The notes under the pieces: model-generated
The model's database searches: none
Told to the model about the DNA's origin: nothing
Seen by the model: only the letters and a program-made list of their open reading frames with translations
Shown: positions 1 to 6,525 of the stretch, one piece after another
How the letters are laid out: each line of letters starts with the position of its first letter
Numbering within the stretch: position 1 is the stretch's first letter
Translations under genes and position numbers: made by a program
NCBI RefSeq assembly: GCF_002157685.2
Contig: NZ_AP026738.1
Location: 5,332,001 to 5,396,000, forward strand
From: Comamonas thiooxydans
GTDB lineage: Bacteria > Pseudomonadota > Gammaproteobacteria > Burkholderiales > Burkholderiaceae_C
Reading direction: 5' to 3'
DNA length: 64,000 nucleotides

Positions 1-105
1 CACGCCGGCGGTTCACTGGGGCAGGACAACGAAGCGTTCTACCAGGCCGAGCTGGCAATGCCTGCCGCCGAACTGGCCCACCTGCGCGAGGCAGGCGTCA
101 TCTGA
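1..105 (+). CDS. C-terminal end of a CaiB/BaiF (family III) CoA-transferase, 5' truncated
   Basis: Frame 1 is open from the window edge to a TGA at 103-105 and encodes 34 residues. The visible tail, with a GQDN motif followed by an alanine-rich helix ending in LREAGVI, resembles the C-terminus of family III CoA-transferases, which typically end in a similar helix and GVI. These enzymes move CoA between carboxylic acids. The gene lies 26 bp upstream of an acyl-CoA dehydrogenase on the same strand, which fits an acyl-CoA catabolic operon. Only the end is visible, so the family call rests on a short tail plus context. Confidence 0.6.
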   Translation, partial: HAGGSLGQDNEAFYQAELAMPAAELAHLREAGVI

Positions 106-131
106 GGCAGACCTGAAACAAAGGAGACCCC

Positions 132-1358
132 ATGTCGATTCCCGAACCCCACCACCCGCTTGTGCGCCTGTCGCCCGATGAAGCCGCACTGCTTGAGCGC
201 GTGAGAACGCTGGTGGCCGAGCGCATCGGTCCGGACGCTGACCGCGTGGCGCAGCAGGACGTCTTCGCCTGGGATACCTTCCGGCTGCTATGTCGCGAAG
301 GCATCGTCGCCACCGCCTTCCCGCGCGCGCACGGCGGCAGCGAGGCGTCGATGATGCTGCGCGTGCGCATCATCGAGGAAGTAGCGTCTGTGTGTTCGAC
401 GGCCGCTTCGCTGGTCACAGGCACCGACCTGTCCTCGCGCCCCATCGTGGCCGGCGGCAGCGAGGCGCTGCGCAGCGCGCTGATCCCCGATCTGGCCAGC
501 GGCGCACGCCAGTCGGCCTTTGCACTGACCGAGCCCGGCGCAGGCAGCGACGTGGCGCGGCTGGGGGCGCACTATGCGCCGGCACCGCAGGGCGGCTGGA
601 CGCTCAATGGCCAGAAGAAGTTCATCACCCGCGCCAACGTAGCCGACATGTTCGTGGTGGTAGCGCGCCAGGCGGACGGTCCCGGCGGCGGCCGCGGACT
701 GAGCGCCTTCGTCGTGCCGCGCGACACGCCCGGCATCACGGTATCGCCGGTGATTCCCAAGCTGGGCTGGTACGGCGTGCCGATCGCGCTGGTCAGCTTC
801 GACAACGTGCACATCGCGCCAGAGCACCTGCTCGGCAAGGAAGGCGAAGGCATGGCTCTGGCGCAGGACACATTGCTGCGCGCACGCATCGGCCACGCTG
901 CGATCGCGCTGGGCCGCGCCGCAGGCGCGCTGCAGATTGCCGCCCAGTACGCCAACCAGCGCCAGGTCTTCGGGCAGCCGGTGGGTGCGCACCAGGGCAT
1001 CCAGTGGATGGTGGCCGAGATGGCAGCCCAGATCGAGGCTGCACGCTGTCTGGTCTACAGCACCGCGCAGCGCTACGACGCAGGCGATGCCGACGTGGCC
1101 ATCCATGCATCGATCGCCAAGCTGCATGCCACCGACCTGTGCATGCGCATCGTGGTCGACTGCCTGCAACTGCTGGGCGGCAACGGCTACCTCAAGGCCT
1201 TCCCGCTGGAGCGCTTCCTGCGCGACGCCAAGATGAACCAGATCGGCGAAGGTACCAGCGAGATTCACAAGACGCTGATCGGCCGCCATGTGCTGCGGCG
1301 CGCCGCAGCGCTGCCGCAGCACCCTTGCCTGGACATGGAGCCGGAGCTGTGGACATGA
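132..1358 (+). CDS. Acyl-CoA dehydrogenase family protein
   Basis: 408 residues, a normal length for the family. It oxidises an acyl-CoA to the enoyl-CoA with FAD, passing electrons to ETF in the cytoplasm. Visible hallmarks are the FALTEPGAGSD signature near residue 135, GQKKFITRA, the FGQPVG helix region, LLGGNGYL, and near the C-terminus IGEGTSEI, whose Glu (about residue 373) sits at the catalytic-base position of MCAD-like enzymes. An AAAGGAG ribosome site at 120-126 supports the start at 132. Its stop overlaps the start of the next gene (ATGA), so the two are translationally coupled. The acyl substrate cannot be read from the sequence. Confidence 0.93.
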   Translation: MSIPEPHHPLVRLSPDEAALLERVRTLVAERIGPDADRVAQQDVFAWDTFRLLCREGIVATAFPRAHGGSEASMMLRVRIIEEVASVCSTAASLVTGTDLSSRPIVAGGSEALRSALIPDLASGARQSAFALTEPGAGSDVARLGAHYAPAPQGGWTLNGQKKFITRANVADMFVVVARQADGPGGGRGLSAFVVPRDTPGITVSPVIPKLGWYGVPIALVSFDNVHIAPEHLLGKEGEGMALAQDTLLRARIGHAAIALGRAAGALQIAAQYANQRQVFGQPVGAHQGIQWMVAEMAAQIEAARCLVYSTAQRYDAGDADVAIHASIAKLHATDLCMRIVVDCLQLLGGNGYLKAFPLERFLRDAKMNQIGEGTSEIHKTLIGRHVLRRAAALPQHPCLDMEPELWT

Positions 1359-2449
1359 GCAATGCACTGACCAACGACCTCTGCCGCCGGCTGGGCATAC
1401 GTCTGCCCATCTTTGGTCTGGCCCACCGCATCGAAGTGGCCGCCGCTATCTCACGGGCCGGCGGGCTGGGCGTCTATGCAGCCGCGCGTGACGGCCCGCA
1501 CGAGCTGCAACAGAAGCTGCGCCAGCTGCGCGAACTGTGCCCCGACCACCCGGTGGGCGTGGACCTGCTGCTGCCCACCGGCCTGCCCGAACACGACGAC
1601 CGCGTAGCCGTGGCTGCCGCGCTGCCGCAGGGGCACAGGGATTTCGTGCAGGGCCTGTTCAGGCAATACGACGTTCCGTCGGCCACCGAAGGCAACTTCT
1701 TCTCGCAGTACGTGCGCTCGCAGAGCCTGTTCGAGGAGCAGGTGGACGCCATTGCAGACAGCGATATCGAGGTCTTTGCCGCCGGCGTCGGCACGCCGGT
1801 GGAGGCGCTGGCACGCGTCAAGGCGCGCGGCCTGCATACCATCGCACTGGTCGGCAGCGTGCGCCATGCGCAGAAGGCGATCGCTGCCGGGGCCGACGTC
1901 CTGGTGGCCCAGGGCTATGACGCGGGCGGCCACACAGGGCCCATCGGCACCTTCACGCTGGTGCCGCAGATCGTGGCGGCAGCCGAGGGCCGGCCAGTAA
2001 TCGCGGCCGGTGGCATCGGTACCGGGGCACAGGTGGCTGCCTCGCTGGCACTGGGCGCGCAGGGGGCATGGCTGGGCACTCTATGGCTGGGCACGCGCGA
2101 GCACGAAATGCCGCAGGCGCTGGCGAAGAAGCTGATCGCGGCCGACAGCGAAGACACGGTGATCACGCGCGCCCACAGCGGCAAGCCCTGCCGTGTGCTG
2201 CGCAGCGCGTTCAGCGACGCCTGGGCACAGCCCGGAGCGCCCGAGCCACTGTCCATGCCCTACCAGCAGGCTCTCACCGGCGATCTGCTGGCAGCGGTGG
2301 AACAGCACCAGATCGGGCCGCTGATATACGAGGCTGCGGGGCAGAGCGTGCACTGGCTGCGCGGGATCGAACCCGTGGCCGCCGTGATGGACCGCCTGGT
2401 GACCGAGACACGCCAGGCCCTGCAATCAATGGCGGGTTACATCGCCTAG
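1355..2449 (+). CDS. Nitronate monooxygenase (2-nitropropane dioxygenase family)
   Basis: 364 residues from the ATG that overlaps the upstream stop. It is an FMN-dependent TIM-barrel enzyme of the NMO/2-nitropropane dioxygenase family. These oxidise nitronates, but many members have unknown substrates. The sequence shows the N-terminal IRLPIFG segment, AAISRAGGLGVYAAA, ALVGSVRHAQKAIAAGADVLVAQG, the family GGHTG motif, and the phosphate-binding VIAAGGIGTGAQVAASLALGA. The frame stays open further upstream inside the acyl-CoA dehydrogenase gene, but homology begins at this ATG. Position in an acyl-CoA operon hints at an oxidative or detoxifying step linked to the same substrate; that is inference. 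Confidence 0.88.
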   Translation: MSNALTNDLCRRLGIRLPIFGLAHRIEVAAAISRAGGLGVYAAARDGPHELQQKLRQLRELCPDHPVGVDLLLPTGLPEHDDRVAVAAALPQGHRDFVQGLFRQYDVPSATEGNFFSQYVRSQSLFEEQVDAIADSDIEVFAAGVGTPVEALARVKARGLHTIALVGSVRHAQKAIAAGADVLVAQGYDAGGHTGPIGTFTLVPQIVAAAEGRPVIAAGGIGTGAQVAASLALGAQGAWLGTLWLGTREHEMPQALAKKLIAADSEDTVITRAHSGKPCRVLRSAFSDAWAQPGAPEPLSMPYQQALTGDLLAAVEQHQIGPLIYEAAGQSVHWLRGIEPVAAVMDRLVTETRQALQSMAGYIA

Positions 2450-2465
2450 AACCGGAGAGACAAGC

Positions 2466-3443
2466 ATGGACCGTCGGCAATTCCACCTTCATCTGCTGCT
2501 GGCCGGCCTGGTGCCCGGCATGGCCCGCGCCGGCACCGCGCCGAGCCCGGACGGCTACCCCGATCGACCGATCCGCATCGTGGTGCCCTACCCTGCAGGC
2601 GGCATCGTCGACGTGGTGCTGCGCGCCGTCTGCGACCCACTGTCCAACGCACTGCCGCAACGCATCGTGATCGAGAACCGTCCCGGTGCCGATGGCCGCA
2701 TCGGCCTGGATGCGGTGGCCAAGGCCCCGGCCGATGGCTACACGCTGCTGGGCGTAGCGCCGATCCTCGCGGTGGGCGAGCACCTGATGCCCGAGATGAA
2801 GGCGCGCAGCAGGGACTTCGTGGGAGTGTGCGGCGTGGCCGCGCCGCCGACGGTGTTCGTGGTGCACGACACGGTGCCCGCCGGGACGCTGAAGGAGTTC
2901 GTCGCGCTGGCTGCCGCCAGACCGGGCGAGTTCAACGCAGCCAACCCCGGCACCGGCAGCTCCATCCACCTGGCACAGGAACTGTTCTTCGAGCGCACCG
3001 GCATCCGCTTGACCAACGTGAGCTACAAGGGCCAGCCGCCGGCGCTGCTGGACCTGGGCTCCGGACTGCTCCAGTTCGCGCTGATCTCGCAGAACCTGGT
3101 GCTGCCGCTGATCCAGTCCGGCAAGGTACGGGCTCTGGCTGTCAACGCCGCAGCGCGCACGCGCTCGCTGCCCGAGGTTCCCACCATCGCACAGGCCGGC
3201 TATCCCGATATCCTGGTGCAGTCCTGGTACGGCATTGCCGCACCGGCGAAGACGCCCGCGCCGGTGGTCGAGTGGCTGAGCCAGCAGTTTCAGCGCGCAC
3301 TGGCGATGCCTGAAGTACGCGCGCGGCTGGCAGCCACCGATGCGGAAATCCTGGCGCTGGATGCGGCACGCTTCACCGAGCTTATCGCCGCGGAGACCAG
3401 GCGCTGGGGCGCGTTGATCCACAAGCGCGGCATACGGTTGTGA
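2466..3443 (+). CDS. Bug/TctC family periplasmic substrate-binding protein
   Basis: 325 residues. The N-terminus carries MDRRQF followed by a hydrophobic stretch and an ARA cleavage region, so it is exported; the RRQF could be a twin-arginine signal. The mature part has Bug-family hallmarks: YPDRPIRIVVPYPAGG, the RPGADGRIG loop, and the LPEVPTIAQAGYP segment. Bug proteins bind carboxylates and other small organic compounds, either for tripartite tricarboxylate transporters or as orphan receptors. It lies 16 bp after the nitronate monooxygenase gene, probably in the same operon. No TctA or TctB gene is in the window. The ligand is unknown. Confidence 0.9.
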   Translation: MDRRQFHLHLLLAGLVPGMARAGTAPSPDGYPDRPIRIVVPYPAGGIVDVVLRAVCDPLSNALPQRIVIENRPGADGRIGLDAVAKAPADGYTLLGVAPILAVGEHLMPEMKARSRDFVGVCGVAAPPTVFVVHDTVPAGTLKEFVALAAARPGEFNAANPGTGSSIHLAQELFFERTGIRLTNVSYKGQPPALLDLGSGLLQFALISQNLVLPLIQSGKVRALAVNAAARTRSLPEVPTIAQAGYPDILVQSWYGIAAPAKTPAPVVEWLSQQFQRALAMPEVRARLAATDAEILALDAARFTELIAAETRRWGALIHKRGIRL

Positions 3444-3511
3444 GCGCCTGCGCCAAGAGCCGCAACTAGGGAAGATGCGAGGCGCCGCGCGCCGCGCCCT
3501 GCCCACAATCG

Positions 3512-5320
3512 ATGACCATGCTCTCCCCCAGCCAAGTCATCGTTTTGGCCACACCGGTCTTTTTCGCACTGATTGCCGTGGAATGGGCCATCAGCCTAAG
3601 ACGCGGGCGCAATGCCTATGCGCTGGCCGATGCCATCAGCTCGCTGAACCTGGGCGTCCTGAGCCAGACCAGCGCCGTCTTCACCAAGCTGCTGACGCTG
3701 GGCATCTACACCGTCGTGGCCAGCCATGTGGCGCTGATCGAGGCCGACGCCTTCTGGCTCAGCCTGCCGGGCTGGCTGCTGGCCCTGCTGTTCTACGACC
3801 TCTGCTACTACTGGCTGCACCGCATGGGCCATGAAGTAGGCGTGCTCTGGGCCGCCCATGCCGTGCACCACCAAAGCCAGGCCTACAACCTCTCCACCGC
3901 GCTGCGCCAGACCAGCTCAGGCGCGCTGCTGGGCTGGATCTTCTATCTGCCCATGGCCCTGGCCGGCGTACCGCCACTGGTGTTTGCCGTGGTCGGGCTG
4001 ATCGATCTGCTCTACCAGTTCTGGGTGCATACCGAGCAGGTCAGGAAGCTGGGCTGGTTCGACCGCTGGTTCTGCGCGCCCAGCAATCACCGCGTGCACC
4101 ATGCCGTCAACGAGCGCTATCTGGACCGCAACTACGGCGGCATTCTCATCGTCTGGGACCGGCTCTTCGGCACTTACAAGACCGAGGACGATGAAGAGCC
4201 CTGCGTCTACGGCACGCGCGGCCTGCTCAAGAGCTGGGATCCGCTCTGGGCCAACTTCAGCGTCTACCGCCAGCTGGCGCATGACAGCTGGCACGCACGC
4301 AGCTGGATGGACAAGGTCCGCGTCTGGTTCAAGCCGCCGGGCTGGCGGCCGGTCGATGTGGCACAGCGCTTTCCCAGGCCCGCCTTCGATCTGGACGAGC
4401 ACCGCATCATCTACTCACCTCCCATGAGCACTGGGCTGCGCTGGTTTGCCGGCCTGCAGTTCGCGGCGCTGGTTGCGGGCACTTCGGTCTTTCTCTGGCA
4501 TGCCGACCAGTCGCCGCTGGCCACCAATCTGATCTGGTTCGGCGTGCTGCTCACCGGGCAATGGGCTCTGGGTGCTGCCATGCAGGGACGCATCAGTCTG
4601 TGGCTGGCGCTGATGCTGCAAAGCGGCGCACTGGCCACGGCCACGGCAGCGCTGGGGCTGCAGCAATGGCATTGGCTGTTCAAACCTGCCACCATGGTTT
4701 TTGCTCTCATATGCATAGCATCTTGCGCAAGGCATGCCTTGAGCACAGTTCAAGACCTGCCTCAAAAGCATGTTCAACTGCTGCTGGCAGCTATTGTTTT
4801 CTCCATGGCTGGCGATGTCTTCCTGATGCTGGACGGACAGCTGCAAACCGGTCTGTTCATTCCCGGCCTGATCAGCTTTCTGCTGGCCCATGTCTGCTAT
4901 GTCGCGCTGTTCAGGTTTGATGTGACCTGGTTTGCCGACCGCCGCGCACTGCTGCTGGTGGCTGCGATCGGCGCCGCCATGTATGCCTTTCTCTGGACCC
5001 ATGGCCTGCCCGCCGCCCTGCGCCTGCCCGTGGCCGCCTATGTCGGCGTCATCGCCCTGATGGCGGCGCAGGCCTGGGGACGCTACCGTCAACTGCGCAG
5101 CCGCGCCGCACTGCTGACCGCCCTGGGCGCCAGCTTTTTCATGCTCAGCGACTCCATACTGGCCATCAACCGTTTTGTGCAACCGCTGCCCTGGTCATCG
5201 GTGAGCGTGCTCGGCAGCTATTACGCGGCACAGGCCCTGATCGTCTGGGGCTGTGTGCGCCAATGGGCCGAGCCTGCAACCCGCCAGGCCCCGGCACAAT
5301 TGCAACTGAAAGCCATCTAG
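3512..5320 (+). CDS. Fusion: alkylglycerol-monooxygenase-like fatty acid hydroxylase plus YhhN (lysoplasmalogenase-like) domain
   Basis: 602 residues, an integral membrane protein. Residues about 1-260 form a fatty acid hydroxylase domain with the di-iron histidine boxes HRMGH (from residue 103), HAVHH and NHRVHH. The sequence YNLSTALRQ after the second box is characteristic of the alkylglycerol monooxygenase (TMEM195) branch. A linker with several membrane segments follows. Residues about 390-590 match the YhhN/TMEM86 family (AGDVFLML, GLISFLLAHVCY, ASFFMLSDSILA, YYAAQALIV), whose animal members hydrolyse lysoplasmalogen. Both parts point to ether-lipid breakdown. The linker at about 4690-4805 is less GC-rich than its surroundings. 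Activity and substrate are inferred from the families. Confidence 0.82.
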   Translation: MTMLSPSQVIVLATPVFFALIAVEWAISLRRGRNAYALADAISSLNLGVLSQTSAVFTKLLTLGIYTVVASHVALIEADAFWLSLPGWLLALLFYDLCYYWLHRMGHEVGVLWAAHAVHHQSQAYNLSTALRQTSSGALLGWIFYLPMALAGVPPLVFAVVGLIDLLYQFWVHTEQVRKLGWFDRWFCAPSNHRVHHAVNERYLDRNYGGILIVWDRLFGTYKTEDDEEPCVYGTRGLLKSWDPLWANFSVYRQLAHDSWHARSWMDKVRVWFKPPGWRPVDVAQRFPRPAFDLDEHRIIYSPPMSTGLRWFAGLQFAALVAGTSVFLWHADQSPLATNLIWFGVLLTGQWALGAAMQGRISLWLALMLQSGALATATAALGLQQWHWLFKPATMVFALICIASCARHALSTVQDLPQKHVQLLLAAIVFSMAGDVFLMLDGQLQTGLFIPGLISFLLAHVCYVALFRFDVTWFADRRALLLVAAIGAAMYAFLWTHGLPAALRLPVAAYVGVIALMAAQAWGRYRQLRSRAALLTALGASFFMLSDSILAINRFVQPLPWSSVSVLGSYYAAQALIVWGCVRQWAEPATRQAPAQLQLKAI

Positions 5321-5322
5321 GG

Positions 5323-5352
5323 TTGACCCTTGGCCCGATCTGGGCCGATAAT
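5323..5352 (+). promoter_or_regulatory. Candidate sigma70 promoter for the magnesium locus
   Basis: TTGACC at 5323-5328 and GATAAT at 5347-5352 are separated by 18 bp. This is a good match to the -35/-10 consensus, just after the stop codon of the upstream gene. It would give a transcript with a leader of roughly 600 nt before the mgtL-like peptide. Not experimentally supported. Confidence 0.4.
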
Positions 5353-5362
5353 CGGCAGATCG
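5336..5362. promoter_or_regulatory. Nested palindrome over the candidate -10 element
   Basis: CGATCT (5336-5341) pairs with AGATCG (5357-5362), and GCCGAT (5344-5349) pairs with ATCGGC (5351-5356), with two unpaired G bases between. It covers the spacer and -10 of the candidate promoter. It could be an operator, or a strong hairpin ending the upstream transcript; no U-run follows, so an operator seems slightly more likely. Confidence 0.4.
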
Positions 5363-5380
5363 CAATTTCAGGAGTCCCCC

Positions 5381-5446
5381 GTGGACAGTGCCAGTTCAAC
5401 CAGTGACAAACAGCGCGCCGCAATGGCTTCGCTGCTGGCTGACTGA
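5381..5446 (+). CDS. Possible 21-residue ORF in the mgt leader region
   Basis: A GTG codon preceded by CAGGAG (5369-5374) opens 21 codons ending in TGA. It is rich in Ser, Ala and Asp, with no recognisable family. It lies just downstream of the candidate promoter. A short frame like this may be chance; I list it because the ribosome site is reasonable and other leader peptides follow. Confidence 0.18.
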   Translation: MDSASSTSDKQRAAMASLLAD

Positions 5447-5696
5447 CCGACTCCCGTGATGGGGGCGGCCATGTCGGTCGGCTCTCATCCATTGCTGCGT
5501 TTCCCCTTGGATCCTTGCGCCCAGCCGGCGTATCAGTGACATGGCGCGTGCCTCCCGCATGCCGTTCATGCACCTCAGGCTCCAGGTGCTGCTTTTCACT
5601 GACCGCGTGCCTGTGGCTGCCTTGATGCTGCCCCTGCCCACGCCGCTTGACGGCCCTGCTTCACGGCGGTCCTCCTGGTTCGCCAAGGAGAAAGCC

Positions 5697-5909
5697 ATGA
5701 CCACACCGTTCGTTCGCCCCGCCATGCATCGCCTGCAGCCTGCTGCGGCCGCGCCTCGCCCTGGCGCCGCCGGCCCGTGCATAGCTGCGCCCCAGGCACA
5801 GATGCAGGCACAGGCCCCATCGGCCATGGAGCATGCCATGCACCTGGACCTGCGGACCAGCTGGCCCACGCATCGCATCCGCAGCTTCCTGAGCCTGCAG
5901 CCACGCTGA
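5697..5909 (+). CDS. 70-residue unknown ORF upstream of the mgtL-like leader
   Basis: An AAGGAG ribosome site at 5685-5690 precedes the ATG by 6 bp. The product is 70 residues, rich in Pro, Ala, Met, Gln and His, ending in RIRSFLSLQPR. I recognise no family and see no signal peptide or membrane helix. The frame is open back to 5541, but no other start there has a ribosome site. It ends 48 bp before the leader peptide and is probably co-transcribed with it. It may be a small protein or a second regulatory ORF; real translation is uncertain. Confidence 0.4.
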   Translation: MTTPFVRPAMHRLQPAAAAPRPGAAGPCIAAPQAQMQAQAPSAMEHAMHLDLRTSWPTHRIRSFLSLQPR

Positions 5910-5957
5910 GCGCGCGCAGCCGCCCTCCCCACCCATCCGTCAGAAAGGAGTTCCGCC

Positions 5958-6077
5958 ATGGACCCCGATCCGAGTCGATCTTGCCCTGACATCGCCCCTG
6001 AGGTCCGGCCGCGCACGCCTGCGGCCTGTCCATTCCTTCCCAAGGCCCCGGCCGGGAGGCCCGCGCACGTCCATTGA
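5958..6077 (+). CDS. mgtL: Proline-rich MgtL-like leader peptide (39 residues)
   Basis: AGAAAGGAG at 5942-5950 is a near-ideal ribosome site 7 bp before the ATG. The peptide begins MDPDPSR and has 10 prolines in 39 residues (positions 3, 5, 10, 14, 18, 21, 25, 28, 31, 35). Enterobacterial MgtL peptides begin with M, acidic, Pro, acidic, Pro. In them this alternation destabilises the translating ribosome when magnesium is low and switches on mgtA. Here the ORF lies upstream of mgtA with one small gene between, and a perfect hairpin follows its stop. The symbol is given by analogy; the sequence beyond the first residues does not align with enterobacterial MgtL. Confidence 0.65.
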   Translation: MDPDPSRSCPDIAPEVRPRTPAACPFLPKAPAGRPAHVH

Positions 6078-6089
6078 CGGACAGGTGCC

Positions 6090-6120
6090 GGGCTTCTTTC
6101 GGCCGCCATGAAAGAAGCCC
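6090..6120 (+). promoter_or_regulatory. Perfect 11-bp hairpin covering the ribosome site of the next gene
   Basis: GGGCTTCTTTC (6090-6100) pairs exactly with GAAAGAAGCCC (6110-6120) across a 9-nt loop. It lies 13 nt after the leader peptide stop. Its 3' arm contains AAAGAAG, the only Shine-Dalgarno-like sequence before the ATG at 6124. No U-run follows, so it looks like a translation-control or anti-Rho element rather than an intrinsic terminator. A second pairing, CCTGTCC (6025-6031) with GGACAGG (6079-6085), encloses the leader stop codon and would be disrupted by ribosomes finishing the leader. Confidence 0.6.
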
Positions 6121-6123
6121 GCC

Positions 6124-6507
6124 ATGCAACACATCATCACCCCGCTGCGCGCCACGCACGCCGCCCCACGCGCCAGCACATCCCGCACCAGCACACTGCA
6201 GCTGGCACTGCAAGCCGCCATTGCGGCACGCCACACCGGACAACTGCACGCCCTGCTGCAGCAGCACGGCCCCGACCTCTTCGCCCATGCCCTCGTGGCG
6301 CTCACGCAGCGCCAGCAGGCCGACGTTCTGTCCCTGCTGGCGGCGCAGGAGCGCGCCGAGGTGTACCGCCATCTGCCCGCCCATGCCCGGCGCCAATGGC
6401 TGCAGTCGGCCACCGTGGCCCGCCTGCCACTGCGCCGCCGCCTGCTGTGCGCCTGCCAGCGCAACTGGCACTGGCTGCGCAGCACCCTTCGTTCGAGCCA
6501 GGCCTGA
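6124..6507 (+). CDS. Small protein resembling a stand-alone MgtE N-terminal domain
   Basis: 127 residues. From about residue 25 the sequence consists of short amphipathic helices: a GQLHALL helix, ALVALTQRQQADVLSLLAAQERAEVYRHLP split over two helices, and ARRQWL. The pattern is like the MgtE_N superhelical domain, where LLxxLPPxxRAxVxxxLP repeats sense magnesium in MgtE channels. No CBS domain or membrane segment is present. It sits between the leader peptide and mgtA, 18 bp from mgtA, so a regulatory role in magnesium uptake is plausible. The homology is by eye and could be a more general helical-repeat similarity. Its start is the first in-frame ATG after the hairpin. Confidence 0.5.
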   Translation: MQHIITPLRATHAAPRASTSRTSTLQLALQAAIAARHTGQLHALLQQHGPDLFAHALVALTQRQQADVLSLLAAQERAEVYRHLPAHARRQWLQSATVARLPLRRRLLCACQRNWHWLRSTLRSSQA

Positions 6508-6525
6508 GCCACCGGGGAGGTCACC

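Noticed and set aside
290..1354. Upstream extension of the nitronate monooxygenase frame
   Set aside because: It lies inside the acyl-CoA dehydrogenase gene in another frame; the family start is at 1355 and shows ATGA coupling.
6090..6120. Hairpin as an intrinsic terminator
   Set aside because: No U-run follows, and the loop and 3' arm run into the next start codon; regulation of translation is a better reading.
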